From Aquimarina sp. AU58 (GTDB lineage Bacteria > Bacteroidota > Bacteroidia > Flavobacteriales > Flavobacteriaceae), in contig NZ_OMPD01000008.1 of assembly GCF_900312745.1 (NCBI RefSeq), forward strand, positions 124,001-188,000: a stretch of 64,000 bases of DNA. Direction: 5' to 3'. Below, piece after piece: positions 54,009 through 63,645 of the stretch; within the stretch, counting starts at the first letter, position 1, and every line of letters begins with the position of its first letter. Under the pieces are notes generated by a model. That model made no database searches and was not told the origin of the DNA. It saw only the letters and a list, made by a program, of their open reading frames with translations. Position numbers and translations under genes: made by a program.

Positions 54009-54027
54009 GATGTAAAAATAGACAAAA

Positions 54028-57000
54028 CTATTTAAGCATGACCACCAAATCATCTGCATTTACCATCGTACCTGATTTAAGAACAATTTTCTTAATCACT
54101 GCATCTTCATTGGCCGTGATGGTGGTTTCCATTTTCATGGCTTCGATGATAAATAGTGGATCATTCTTCTTTACGTCCTGACCAGTTTTGACTAATACAG
54201 AAGATAATGATCCTTGTAAAGGGGCACCTATCTGTTTAGCATCGGCCTTATCAATTTTGGCATGTATTACTTTATCTACCTTAATCGAATGATCTTGTAT
54301 CTCTACATTTCTGGTTTGACCATTTACTTTAAAGAATACAGTTACTTTACCATCATCATGAGGCTCTCCTACCGATATTAATTCTATTAACAGTATTTTT
54401 CCTTTATCAAGTTTTATAATAATTTCTTCTCCGGGTACCATTCCGTAAAAAAAGTTTTTGGTTGGGATGGTCATCACGTTACCATACTTTAAGTGATGAT
54501 TGTAGGCTCCTGTAAAAACTTTTGGATACAGCTTATAGGAAAGGAAATCTGTAATATCCAGTTCTCTTCCCATACCTTTTTTGAATATTTTGACAAACTC
54601 TGTAAATTCGGTTTCAAAATCAACAGGTTCCAGATGTGCATTGGGTCTGTTTGTAAATGGTTTTTGATCTTTTAGTATTGATTTCTGAAGGTCTTTTGGG
54701 AATTCGCCAACGGGCTGCCCTAATTCTCCTTTAAACAAACTAACCACCGATTGTGGATATGAAATGGTGTCTCCTCGCTCTTTTACATCTTCTATGGTTA
54801 GATTATTACTTACCAGATATTGCGCCATATCCCCTACTACTTTAGAGCTTGGTGTTACCTTCACAATATCTCCAAAAAGCTCATTTACTTCTCCGTACAT
54901 TTTAGTAATTTCATGAAAGCGATCTGCTAACCCTAATCCCTGTGCCTGTGGTTTTAAGTTAGAATATTGTCCTCCTGGGATTTCGTGTTGATATACTTCT
55001 CCTGTTCCTGCTTTTAGTCCAGACTCGAAAACATAATAATATTCTCGTACAGCCTCCCAGTAATTAGAATACTCATTTAATTTAGAGATATCCATAACAT
55101 TCTCACGCTCATGAAATCTCATCATTTCTGTTATCGCATTAAAATTAGGTTGTGCTGTTAACCCTGATAACCCACCTAAAGCAACATCTACAACATCTAC
55201 ACCTGCTTCAATTGCTTTGAGATATGTTGCTGATTGTACCGAAGAAGTATCATGCGTATGTAGATGTATAGGAATATTAATTTCAGATTTTAATGCCGAA
55301 ACCAATTCATAAGCGGCATATGGTTTTAATAACCCTGCCATATCTTTGATTCCCAGGATATGTGCTCCTGCATTTTCGATATCTTTGGCTAGCTGAATAT
55401 AATAATCGAGAGTATACTTCGTTCGATTTGGATCTAAAATATCTCCTGTATAACATAAGGAACCTTCGGCAAGGCCCTGTGTTCTGGTACGTACATGTTC
55501 GATACAGGGAGCTATGGATTTCATCCAGTTTAAGGAATCAAAAATTCGAAATACATCTACTCCATTCTCCCAGGATTGTTCTACAAATTTCCCTATCAAA
55601 TTATCAGGATATGCTGTATATCCTACGCCATTAGAGCCACGAATCAACATTTGAAGCAACAGATTGGGCATTGCTTTTCGTAGCGAACGAAGTCTTTCCC
55701 ACGGATTTTCTTTAAGGAAACGAAGGCAGACATCAAAAGTAGCTCCTCCCCAAACTTCCATACTAAAGATTTCGGGATGATTTTTAGCAAATCCTTCTGC
55801 TACTTTAATCATATCATAGGTACGCATTCTGGTTGCCAATAAACTTTGATGCGCATCACGCATTGTAGTATCTGTAAAATGAATTTTCTTTTCATTCTTG
55901 AGCCATGCTGCAAACTTCTCTGGTCCTAATTCGGTAAGTAAATCTTTGGTTCCTTTTGTATATCCCGAGGTTTCTTCAAATTTTGGAACTGTAGGTACTA
56001 CAAAAGTTTTTGCATGGTCAATCTTTTTAACATCAGAATTACCATTAACGATAATATCTCCTAAGAAATTGGCCAATTTGGTTGCTCGATTACGAGGTTC
56101 TTTAATAGTGAATAATGATTTGGTATTCTGAATAAAATTAACGGTTACCTCTCCTTTTCTGAACGTATCGTGCCTTAGGATATTAGCCAAAAATGGCATA
56201 TTGGTTTTTACACCACGTATTCTAAACTCAGACAGCGCTCTTAACATTTTTCTGCATGCACCATCAAGAGTTCTGCTATTTGCCGAAACTTTAACCAACA
56301 TCGAGTCAAAGAATGGCGAAATAGTTACTCCCTGATACACACTACCAGCATCTAACCGAATCCCAAATCCAGAAGCACTACGATAAGTTGTAATAGTCCC
56401 GTAATCGGGTTTAAAATCATTCTCGGGATCTTCTGTTGTAATCCTACATTGTAATGCAAACCCTGTTGTTTTTATGCTCTCCTGACTTTCAATTTTAATT
56501 TGTTTATCAGATAATTTATATCCTCCTGCAATAAATACCTGAGCTTTGATCAGGTCTATTCCTGTTACAATCTCTGTCACTGTGTGTTCTACTTGTACAC
56601 GAGGATTTACTTCAATAAAATAAATACTTTGATCTTCATCTACCAAAAATTCTACAGTACCGATATTATTATAATCTACTGCTTTACATATTGCAAGAGC
56701 ATACGTATACAAATCCTGTTTTATAGATTCGGATACTCCAAAAGAAGGGGCATACTCGATGACCTTTTGATAGCGTCGTTGTACCGAACAATCACGTTCA
56801 AAAAGGTGTACCATATTACCGTGATGATCTGCTACGATTTGTATTTCGATATGTTTTGGGTTCTCTACAAACTTCTCTAAAAATACGGTATCATCTCCAA
56901 AAGCATTTAAGGCTTCTCTTCGGGATTCTGGATATGCTTTTTCGAGTTCTTCATCATTTCGAATCACTCGCATCCCTCGGCCACCACCTCCAGAAGCAGC

Positions 57001-57480
57001 TTTAAGCATTACAGGGTAACCAATACGCTTCGCTTCTTTTAAAGCAATTTTTACATCTGTAAGATCCTCTTTATTACTCTCTATGATAGGAATATCATTC
57101 TCGATTGCCACTTTTTTAGCAGTAATCTTATCTCCCAGAGAACGTAAAACCGATACTTTAGGTCCAATAAAAATGATATCATTTTCTAAACATTGTTGTG
57201 CAAATTCTGCATTCTCAGAAAGAAATCCATACCCAGGATGAATTGCATCTACATTATTGCTTTTGGCAACCTTTATAATGGCCTCTACATTTAAATAAGG
57301 CTTTAATGGTTCATTATTTTCGCCAATCTGATATGCTTCATCCGCCTTGTACCTGTGTAAAGAATATCGATCTTCGTAGGTATACACTCCTACTGTTTCT
57401 AATCCAATTTCTGTACAAGCTCTAAAAATACGGATTGCAATTTCCCCCCGATTAGCTACTAAAACTTTTTTGATTTGCAT
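54028..57480 (-). CDS. pyc: Pyruvate carboxylase
   Basis: 1150 residues, full length. Biotin carboxylase domain (residues 1-450: VLVANRGEIAIRIFRACTEIGLETV; ATP-grasp LKAASGGGGRGMR; FIEVNPRVQVEHTVTE), carboxyltransferase domain (about 530-800: FTDTTMRDAHQSLLATRMRTYD; metal site HLHTHDTS), the tetramerisation region, and a C-terminal biotinyl domain with EAMKMETTI. It makes oxaloacetate from pyruvate and bicarbonate using ATP, feeding the TCA cycle and gluconeogenesis. Biotinylation is expected at the Lys of EAMKM. Confidence 0.97.
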   Translation of the reverse strand: MQIKKVLVANRGEIAIRIFRACTEIGLETVGVYTYEDRYSLHRYKADEAYQIGENNEPLKPYLNVEAIIKVAKSNNVDAIHPGYGFLSENAEFAQQCLENDIIFIGPKVSVLRSLGDKITAKKVAIENDIPIIESNKEDLTDVKIALKEAKRIGYPVMLKAASGGGGRGMRVIRNDEELEKAYPESRREALNAFGDDTVFLEKFVENPKHIEIQIVADHHGNMVHLFERDCSVQRRYQKVIEYAPSFGVSESIKQDLYTYALAICKAVDYNNIGTVEFLVDEDQSIYFIEVNPRVQVEHTVTEIVTGIDLIKAQVFIAGGYKLSDKQIKIESQESIKTTGFALQCRITTEDPENDFKPDYGTITTYRSASGFGIRLDAGSVYQGVTISPFFDSMLVKVSANSRTLDGACRKMLRALSEFRIRGVKTNMPFLANILRHDTFRKGEVTVNFIQNTKSLFTIKEPRNRATKLANFLGDIIVNGNSDVKKIDHAKTFVVPTVPKFEETSGYTKGTKDLLTELGPEKFAAWLKNEKKIHFTDTTMRDAHQSLLATRMRTYDMIKVAEGFAKNHPEIFSMEVWGGATFDVCLRFLKENPWERLRSLRKAMPNLLLQMLIRGSNGVGYTAYPDNLIGKFVEQSWENGVDVFRIFDSLNWMKSIAPCIEHVRTRTQGLAEGSLCYTGDILDPNRTKYTLDYYIQLAKDIENAGAHILGIKDMAGLLKPYAAYELVSALKSEINIPIHLHTHDTSSVQSATYLKAIEAGVDVVDVALGGLSGLTAQPNFNAITEMMRFHERENVMDISKLNEYSNYWEAVREYYYVFESGLKAGTGEVYQHEIPGGQYSNLKPQAQGLGLADRFHEITKMYGEVNELFGDIVKVTPSSKVVGDMAQYLVSNNLTIEDVKERGDTISYPQSVVSLFKGELGQPVGEFPKDLQKSILKDQKPFTNRPNAHLEPVDFETEFTEFVKIFKKGMGRELDITDFLSYKLYPKVFTGAYNHHLKYGNVMTIPTKNFFYGMVPGEEIIIKLDKGKILLIELISVGEPHDDGKVTVFFKVNGQTRNVEIQDHSIKVDKVIHAKIDKADAKQIGAPLQGSLSSVLVKTGQDVKKNDPLFIIEAMKMETTITANEDAVIKKIVLKSGTMVNADDLVVMLK

Positions 57481-57508
57481 GATATAAATTATGAGTTAAA
57501 ACCATTTT

Positions 57509-57524
57509 TAGCGAACATTCGCTA
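57509..57524. promoter_or_regulatory. Palindrome upstream of pyc
   Basis: TAGCGA (57509-57514) and TCGCTA (57519-57524) around ACAT lie 29-44 bp before the pyc start. This GC-rich palindrome stands out in an AT-rich 282-bp divergent spacer (57481-57762) and may be an operator. No promoter consensus was assigned. Confidence 0.35.
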
Positions 57525-57762
57525 CGAAGATATTCATAACAAAAATGCTGTGCAACAGTAATGTTAAAATTGATATAAATAAAACCAATCTGTGATATCC
57601 TTAACAATATTTCAATCTTAATTGATTCTATAACAATAACATCTTATAACATAACCTTAACACAAATTAACTACACTCTTTATAAGATTCTGTAGGTTAT
57701 AGTCGTTTACTGATCATACGTCCCAAAACAAATTTTCAATTTATTAATTAAAGCCTTTAACA

Positions 57763-58602
57763 ATGAAAAAAAGAGTTTTTGCCTATGCAGGCCTGTTATT
57801 TATAAGCTGTAGCTTCTTGCTAAGCTGTAGTAATGACGATGACGCAACACAAATACCAACTACTGCGGTTACAACTTCTAAACAATATAAAGACATCACA
57901 TCTGCCAATGAAGAAATCAATTCTGTAGTAGAAAATGTTTTTAATACCGAAACTAATATTGGTAACAAATCTTTTTCTAATATAAAAACACCTGAGTGTG
58001 CAACAATTACTTCTGAAGTAACAGATGAAAAGAAAACAGTCACTATTGATTTTGGAGATAATTGTGAATTACCTAATGGTGAAGTAATTTCTGGTAGAAT
58101 TCAGATGAGTTTTAGCCTTAAACTCGATGCAGAGAGTAAAATAGAAATTAGTTATACCCTGGATAAGATCGTCTATAAAGATATTACTGTGAGTGGGACT
58201 GCAACTACTATATTTTCTTTTAACAGTGACACAGGAAACACCAAATTTACTACAAATTCTGACTTTACATTTGCATGGGCAGATGGACTTTCGGCAACTA
58301 GTAAAACAAATTTTGCGACAGAATCTTTCCCAGGAAATAGTAATCCAGATACACCTCCTAATCTAATTTTTTATAGCTTAACTACTGGTAGTAGCCTCAC
58401 TCAGTTTAGTAATGGTGATCGATTTGCTGTAGAGATTACAACTCCTCTACGTAACGAAAGTTCATGCCAATATACTGTGAGTGGCGTTATAGTAACTACA
58501 GAAAATAGTGCGGTTATTACGTTGAACTATGGTGATGGAGAATGTGACAATATCGCAACTCAAACCGATGCAGATGGTAATGAAACCACAATAGAATTAT
58601 AA
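57763..58602 (+). CDS. Uncharacterised lipoprotein
   Basis: 279 residues; lipobox FLLSC (Cys22) followed by SNDDD, the typical acidic export start of Bacteroidota surface lipoproteins. The mature region has beta-strand patterns (TITSEVTDEKKTVTIDFGDNCELPNGEVISGRIQMSF; a late CQYTVSGVIVTTENSAVITLNYGDGECDNIATQ) and four or more Cys; no family is recognised. It stands alone with its own terminator. Confidence 0.75.
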   Translation: MKKRVFAYAGLLFISCSFLLSCSNDDDATQIPTTAVTTSKQYKDITSANEEINSVVENVFNTETNIGNKSFSNIKTPECATITSEVTDEKKTVTIDFGDNCELPNGEVISGRIQMSFSLKLDAESKIEISYTLDKIVYKDITVSGTATTIFSFNSDTGNTKFTTNSDFTFAWADGLSATSKTNFATESFPGNSNPDTPPNLIFYSLTTGSSLTQFSNGDRFAVEITTPLRNESSCQYTVSGVIVTTENSAVITLNYGDGECDNIATQTDADGNETTIEL

Positions 58603-58623
58603 CAAACACCCTGTAATAAGTAA

Positions 58624-58662
58624 AAAAAACCGTTTCAAAAAGACTTTTTGAAACGGTTTTTT
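58624..58662. terminator. Bidirectional intrinsic terminator
   Basis: An A-flanked CCGTTTCAAAAA arm pairs perfectly with TTTTTGAAACGG plus Ts (arms 58624-58641 and 58645-58662, loop GAC). T runs follow on both strands, so it serves the lipoprotein gene (+) and dctP (-). Confidence 0.9.
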
Positions 58663-58664
58663 GA

Positions 58665-59795
58665 TTACTTCTGTATCTTATTATAATACGCTTTTTCTGT
58701 TACTTCGGACCATTTGGAGATCTTCTCTTGAAAGCTTGAATAGCTTTCATATACTTCTTTAGAAAGTGGATCATCTCCTATCATTTCCTGGATGGCTTCA
58801 TCGGTAAATCCTCGCAGAGCATCTAGGGTTTCTTTAGAAAATTCACGAATCTCTACACCTTCTTCATGTATTAATTTATCGAGATAAATCCCATTTTGTC
58901 TATCAAACTCTGCCAAAACCCATACTTGTGCCCGTTTAGAAGCCGCTTCTAAAACGGCTTGTAGATGTGGAGGCAAACCATCATATAGGTTCTTATTAAT
59001 AAAAAACTCAAGTTGTGAACCAGTCTCATGCCATCCTGGTGTATAATAGTATTTTGCAATTTTATGAAACCCCATTTTATAATCGTGATACGGGCCAATC
59101 CATTCGGTAGCATCGATAACTCCTCTTTCTAAGCTTGTATACACCTCGCTACCTGCAACCAAAACTGCTGCTCCACCGGCTTTTTCTAATACTTTTCCTC
59201 CAATACCCGGTAAGCGCATTTTTAATCCTTTAAAATCTTCTACAGAATTGATTTCCCGGTTAAACCATCCTCCCATCTGTACACCTGTATTTCCTCCCAT
59301 AAAGGGTACGAGATTAAATTTGGCGTATGTCTTTTTCCATAATTCATATCCTCCTCCTGTTTCTAGCCAGGAGGTAATCTGTTGGCTATTCATCCCAAAT
59401 GGTACGGCTGCAAAAAACTGTGCTGCCGGGGTTTTTCCTGCCCAATAATATGCTGCTCCACATCCCATCTCAATAGTTCCCTGGGATACTACATCAAAAG
59501 CTTCTAATGGGGGTACTAATTCTCCTCCGCCATATACTTTTATTTTTATCTGCCCATTAGACAATTCGTCTACCCATTCTGAGTATTTCTCTGCAACTTC
59601 ACCTACTACCGGAAAGTTTGGTGGCCAGGTAGTCGTCATTTTCCAATAAAACACTTTGTCTGGTTTAGTTACATCATACGAAGTAGTACGCATACTCGCC
59701 GGCGGATCCCCCAAACAAGAAAGAAATAACACTACTGTGGCTACTAAGGTTAAATACCTTAAAATTTTATGTTTTTGGATGATAACAAACTTCAT
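58665..59795 (-). CDS. dctP: TRAP transporter substrate-binding lipoprotein, DctP family
   Basis: 376 residues from ATG 59795; lipobox VVLFLSC (Cys27). An upstream in-frame ATG at 59822 would add nine residues. DctP features: FYWKMTTTWPPNFPVVGEVAEKYSEWVDELSNGQIKIKVY, MGCGAAYYWAGKTPAAQFFAAVPFGM, LKMRLPGIGGKVLEKAGG, ERGVIDATEWIGPYHDYKMG, and YYTPGWHETGSQLEFFINK. The YWAGKTPA and EWIGPYHD patterns are those of 2-oxoacid or lactate-binding DctP proteins, so an organic acid is the likely ligand (inference). It is the last gene of the dctQ-dctM-dctP unit. Confidence 0.93.
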   Translation of the reverse strand: MKFVIIQKHKILRYLTLVATVVLFLSCLGDPPASMRTTSYDVTKPDKVFYWKMTTTWPPNFPVVGEVAEKYSEWVDELSNGQIKIKVYGGGELVPPLEAFDVVSQGTIEMGCGAAYYWAGKTPAAQFFAAVPFGMNSQQITSWLETGGGYELWKKTYAKFNLVPFMGGNTGVQMGGWFNREINSVEDFKGLKMRLPGIGGKVLEKAGGAAVLVAGSEVYTSLERGVIDATEWIGPYHDYKMGFHKIAKYYYTPGWHETGSQLEFFINKNLYDGLPPHLQAVLEAASKRAQVWVLAEFDRQNGIYLDKLIHEEGVEIREFSKETLDALRGFTDEAIQEMIGDDPLSKEVYESYSSFQEKISKWSEVTEKAYYNKIQK

Positions 59796-59880
59796 AAGAC
59801 TTAGTACTATATTATTAAACATCTTTAGAAATAGAAAAAGGGTATTCTTTTATCGTTTCTAAAGGATACATTTTAGTATT

Positions 59881-61227
59881 CTATTTTGATATAAAAATAA
59901 TTTCAGGAAAAAATACAACTACACCAACAATAATTAATTGAATAATGATAAAAGGTATAATTCCTTTATAAATCTGACTGGTTTTTACATGATCTGGTGC
60001 CACACCTTTAAGATAAAACAAAGCAAAGCCAAATGGTGGTGTTAAAAACGACGTTTGCAGATTTAGTGCTATTAAAATCCCGACCCACAACATATCCATA
60101 TCAAAAGCATTAAAAATAGGAGTTACTACCGGCACTATAATAAAAACGATTTCAATAAAGTCAATAAAAAAGCCTGCAATAAAAATCACTACCATCACCA
60201 ATAGCAAAAACATAAGAGGTGTTAAATTAGATGACATAATCAATTCTTGTAGATATGCATCCCCTCCCAGTGTTCTGAACACTAAGGTAAATGTAGTTGC
60301 TCCTAAAAGAATAAAAAACACCATCGATGTTAGTTTTGTAGTTTCCTGAGCTACTTCTTTTAGAATTTTAAACGAAAACTTTTTTTGAATTACAGTTAAT
60401 AAGGTTGCACCAATAGCTCCGATAGCAGAGGCTTCTGTAGGAGAAGCTATACCCGTAAAAATAGACCCCAACACCAGTACAATTAAAAGTATTGGCAAGA
60501 AGAGTACTTTTAGAATTTTTGAAGTAAAATTAGCTCCTCTAAATGCCGCAATCTCTTCTGCAGGAATACTGGGTGCATCTTCTTTGTGAATAAAAGACTT
60601 TATTAAAATGTATATAATATATAATCCTACCAATATCAAGCCTGGTAGTAGTGCTGCAGAAAATAACGCTCCTACATCTACAGAGGCCGATCCTCTTGAT
60701 GAGCTATTGATTGTGTCTGCTAATAATACCAATACAATCGATGGTGGAATGATTTGTCCTAATGTTCCCGACGATGCTATCACTCCCGTTGCAAGTTCTG
60801 TTTTGTATCCTCTTTTAAGCATTGTAGGCAGACTTATTAATCCCATTGTCACAACTGTTGCTCCCACAATCCCGGTAGATGCAGCAAGTAAAGCACCAAC
60901 AATCACTACAGAAATTGCCAAACCACCACGTACACGCCCAAACATCATTGCCATAGTTTCTAACAAGCTCTCTGCAAGACCCGATTTTTCTAACATTATC
61001 CCCATAAAAATAAACAGAGGAACCGCCATTAGTACATAGTTATTAACTACGCCCATAATTCTTGCCGGAAGCAAATAAAATGTAGACATTTGAAACACTT
61101 CTGGGGCAAAAATAGATACCCCAAAGGCAAAGGCTACCGAAATCCCTCCTAATGTAAAAGCAACTGGATATCCTCTTAGAATTAGAATGAAGATAATTAC
61201 AAATAGTAGTATTGCCAGGTATTCCAT
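59881..61227 (-). CDS. dctM: TRAP transporter large permease, DctM family
   Basis: 448 residues with about 12 membrane helices. Family signatures: FIFMGIMLEKSGLAESLLETMAMMFGRVRGGLAISVVIVGALLAASTGIVGATVVTMGLISLPTML, GTLGQIIPPSIVLVLLAD, and GIASPTEASAIGAIGA. It is the sodium-driven translocation subunit. It starts 2 bp after dctQ. Confidence 0.95.
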   Translation of the reverse strand: MEYLAILLFVIIFILILRGYPVAFTLGGISVAFAFGVSIFAPEVFQMSTFYLLPARIMGVVNNYVLMAVPLFIFMGIMLEKSGLAESLLETMAMMFGRVRGGLAISVVIVGALLAASTGIVGATVVTMGLISLPTMLKRGYKTELATGVIASSGTLGQIIPPSIVLVLLADTINSSSRGSASVDVGALFSAALLPGLILVGLYIIYILIKSFIHKEDAPSIPAEEIAAFRGANFTSKILKVLFLPILLIVLVLGSIFTGIASPTEASAIGAIGATLLTVIQKKFSFKILKEVAQETTKLTSMVFFILLGATTFTLVFRTLGGDAYLQELIMSSNLTPLMFLLLVMVVIFIAGFFIDFIEIVFIIVPVVTPIFNAFDMDMLWVGILIALNLQTSFLTPPFGFALFYLKGVAPDHVKTSQIYKGIIPFIIIQLIIVGVVVFFPEIIFISK

Positions 61228-61229
61228 TT

Positions 61230-61730
61230 CTAATTCTTATTAAAAATAATTTGAATTGATTTCAACATATGGGATATTCCTTGAAGTAACAGAAAAATAA
61301 AACCCAGAGTAATACAAAATTTAAGTATGTATAGGGCCGGTAAGCCTCCTGGTTGAGGAGAACTCTCTCCTATCATAAAAGAAGATAACCCATAATACCA
61401 GGAAGAAACAATAACCACATAACACCAGGGAATAAGCAAAAGAGCTCCCCCTAAAAGATCTACCCACGCTTTTCCTTTTCTAGAAAGTTTGGTATAAAAA
61501 ACATCTACCCGTACATGTTTCTCGTATTTAAAAGTATACCCAGACGCTAGAAGAAATAGCATCCCGAAGAGATAAATTTCTATTTCGATCATCCATACAT
61601 ACGTAAATTTGAAGATATAGCGAATAATTACATCAAGACCAATGACTATTGCCAGTAACGCTGCTACCCAACTAACCAGTACTCCTATTTTCTCACCAAC
61701 TCTGTCGAGAAAATTGATAATTTTTTGCAT
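61230..61730 (-). CDS. dctQ: TRAP transporter small permease, DctQ family
   Basis: 166 residues with four membrane helices (GVLVSWVAALLAIVIGLDVIIRYIF; EIEIYLFGMLFLLASGYTF; LLGGALLLIPWCYVVIVSSWY; FCITLGFIFLLLQGISHML). The pattern RYIFKFTYVWMIEIEIYLFG with HVRVDVFYTKLSRKGKAWVDL is typical of DctQ. First gene of the TRAP operon. Confidence 0.93.
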   Translation of the reverse strand: MQKIINFLDRVGEKIGVLVSWVAALLAIVIGLDVIIRYIFKFTYVWMIEIEIYLFGMLFLLASGYTFKYEKHVRVDVFYTKLSRKGKAWVDLLGGALLLIPWCYVVIVSSWYYGLSSFMIGESSPQPGGLPALYILKFCITLGFIFLLLQGISHMLKSIQIIFNKN

Positions 61731-61805
61731 CTAATGATTTGTGTTACTAATATCTGGGTTGAAGATACTAAAATTAGATGCATTTGAAAACGGAAGTAAG
61801 TAATT

Positions 61806-61966
61806 GAACTCATCCTGAATAATGCTTTTGCCTACAAAATCCACATTTTGCACTCTAATTTTGTTATTTTTTTTCAACGTAGCTAAGGCTATGCTGAAAA
61901 AAAATAACTTCATTATAGCACAAAAGCCAAACTTTTCGGCTTAAAACCACTACTCAGGATGAGTTC
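61806..61966. repeat. MITE-like nested palindrome
   Basis: Outer perfect 13-bp inverted repeats GAACTCATCCTGA (61806-61818) and TCAGGATGAGTTC (61954-61966) enclose an inner 21-bp inverted repeat (61863-61883 and 61888-61908; 19 of 21 match, loop TAAG). The whole is 161 bp. A 60-codon minus-strand frame through it (61731-61913) is not considered real. Confidence 0.6.
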
Positions 61967-62029
61967 ATTGTTAAATAACGTATCGAAGATTTTCGAAACT
62001 CACATATGTATTAAAATTATCATATTAAG

Positions 62030-62791
62030 TTACCGTACAAAAACCAATTCATTAGGTTTAGTCGTATATTCTTCACTAAACCCATACCCTTCATAATTAA
62101 ACCCTTTTAAATCTTCAATAGTTTCTGCACCAGTGTCTATAATGTACCGAACCATCATACCTCTGGCTTTTTTGGCAAAGAAGCTTATCATTTTAAGTTT
62201 GTCTCCTTTCCAATCTTTAAATTGTGGAGTAATCACAGGTACTTTTAATGCTTTTTTATCTATTACGCTAAAATATTCATTACTTGCCAGGTTAATAAAT
62301 AATTCATCATCCTGTAATTCATCATTGAAATACTGGGTGATTGTTTTTTTCCAAAACTCGTATAAATTATTTTTTCGCCCCACTTTTAATTTAGTCCCCA
62401 TCTCAAGACGGTAGGGCTGCATTAGATCTAAAGGTTTTAGAACTCCGTATAATCCAGAAAGTATTCTTAATTGATCCTGTAATGTGTCTAATTTTTTTTC
62501 GGGAATAGTATACGCATCTAATCCTATATACACATCTCCATTAAACGAATATACTGCAGGTCTTGCATTTTCCTTTGTAAATGGGAGGTGAAACTCCTGA
62601 TTACGTTGCCAATTAAGTTGTGCCAACTTATCACTTATACTCATTAGGTCAGACAATTTTTTAGGTGTTTTTTTCTTTAATACACCATTTAACTTTTCTA
62701 TTTCTGTAAGAAAAGCCGGAGTCGTATACTGCTGAGTTGGTAATGTGGTTTCAAAATCTAATGATTTAGCGGGAGATATTACAATTTTCAT
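62030..62791 (-). CDS. yaaA: Peroxide stress protein YaaA
   Basis: 253 residues from ATG 62791 ([14 protein letters not shown], the family N-terminus); eight upstream codons are rejected. Further motifs: [73 protein letters not shown] and [15 protein letters not shown]. YaaA (DUF328/UPF0246) binds DNA and limits free iron during hydrogen peroxide stress in E. coli. Monocistronic here. Confidence 0.95.
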   Translation of the reverse strand: MKIVISPAKSLDFETTLPTQQYTTPAFLTEIEKLNGVLKKKTPKKLSDLMSISDKLAQLNWQRNQEFHLPFTKENARPAVYSFNGDVYIGLDAYTIPEKKLDTLQDQLRILSGLYGVLKPLDLMQPYRLEMGTKLKVGRKNNLYEFWKKTITQYFNDELQDDELFINLASNEYFSVIDKKALKVPVITPQFKDWKGDKLKMISFFAKKARGMMVRYIIDTGAETIEDLKGFNYEGYGFSEEYTTKPNELVFVR

Positions 62792-62884
62792 GTAGGTGAC
62801 TTTTTTGTTTTTCAAAAATACAATTGTCTATGGACAATTAAAATCTATACCTGTATTTATTCTCTATTTAGGTATTTGCAAAAG

Positions 62885-63298
62885 TTATTTTGATTTCAGA
62901 ATATATTCTTCTATCTGTTTAATGAACGTTTCTTCATCTTTAAATGCAATCAGATTTCTATCGGGATCGTAGAATTTTGCTACTTTTCCCCAATGGTGTT
63001 CCTGATAATCAACGGCTACTCCTTTTCTCTTTAAATGGTTTGCTACTCTTTGTACATTATCTACATTCATTCGTATGCAGCTAAATGTCTTTGCATTCAT
63101 TTCAGTCATTTTCAGATAATCTTCTCTGTCTTCTTTTTCAACCATTAAATAGGTCCCATACAAATCAAAACATGTTAATTCATTATTTTGAAATAAAATA
63201 GGCAACTCCAAAATAGTTTCATAAAACACAATAGATTCCTCATATTTTTTAACATATAAAATAATCCCGGTTCTTTTAATTTTCATTAAATCAATCAT
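62885..63298 (-). CDS. VOC-family protein (second, unrelated copy)
   Basis: 137 residues. VOC fold: GIILYVKKYEESIVFYETILELPILFQNNELTCFDLYGTYLMVEKED and HHWGKVAKFYDPDRNLIAFKDEETF. It is distant from the VOC protein encoded at 45904. The first ATG (63298) is used; MKIKRTG at 63286 is an equally plausible start. Substrate unknown. Confidence 0.85.
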   Translation of the reverse strand: MIDLMKIKRTGIILYVKKYEESIVFYETILELPILFQNNELTCFDLYGTYLMVEKEDREDYLKMTEMNAKTFSCIRMNVDNVQRVANHLKRKGVAVDYQEHHWGKVAKFYDPDRNLIAFKDEETFIKQIEEYILKSK

Positions 63299-63645
63299 AG
63301 TATTTCTTATCTATTGAATTATTGATGATCTCTATCTATAGGTTATCATCACTGAGGTGAAGTATCACTAGTAGTTACTAGATCTTATTTGAAACAAATA
63401 TAAATAACTGATTTTCAGCCAATAAAAAATAAAAAAACGTCATATTTCTTTTAAAAAAAAAAGAATTTAACTAATTTTAATGCAAATAACGTATTACAAA
63501 GAGGGGAAACCCTCACTTTCGTCACAAAAGCATGAACTCTGATGTATTAAACATTAGAACACATTGTCTAACTATTCACAAATTTTCTTCTAAACCTAAA
63601 AACTCTTTAGACATTTTGTTTAACGTTTAATTTAATATTTGTGAT
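63299..63645. other. Spacer before the GH71/99-like gene
   Basis: 347 bp with no gene seen. A short hairpin GAGGG (63501-63505) / CCCTC (63510-63514) stands out in AT-rich sequence. No clear promoter consensus was found. Confidence 0.4.

Noticed and set aside
60608..61039. 143-codon plus-strand frame opposite dctM
   Set aside because: A shadow of a GC-biased membrane protein; no features of its own.
61731..61913. 60-codon minus-strand frame upstream of dctQ
   Set aside because: It runs through the long palindrome and has no recognisable features; likely chance.
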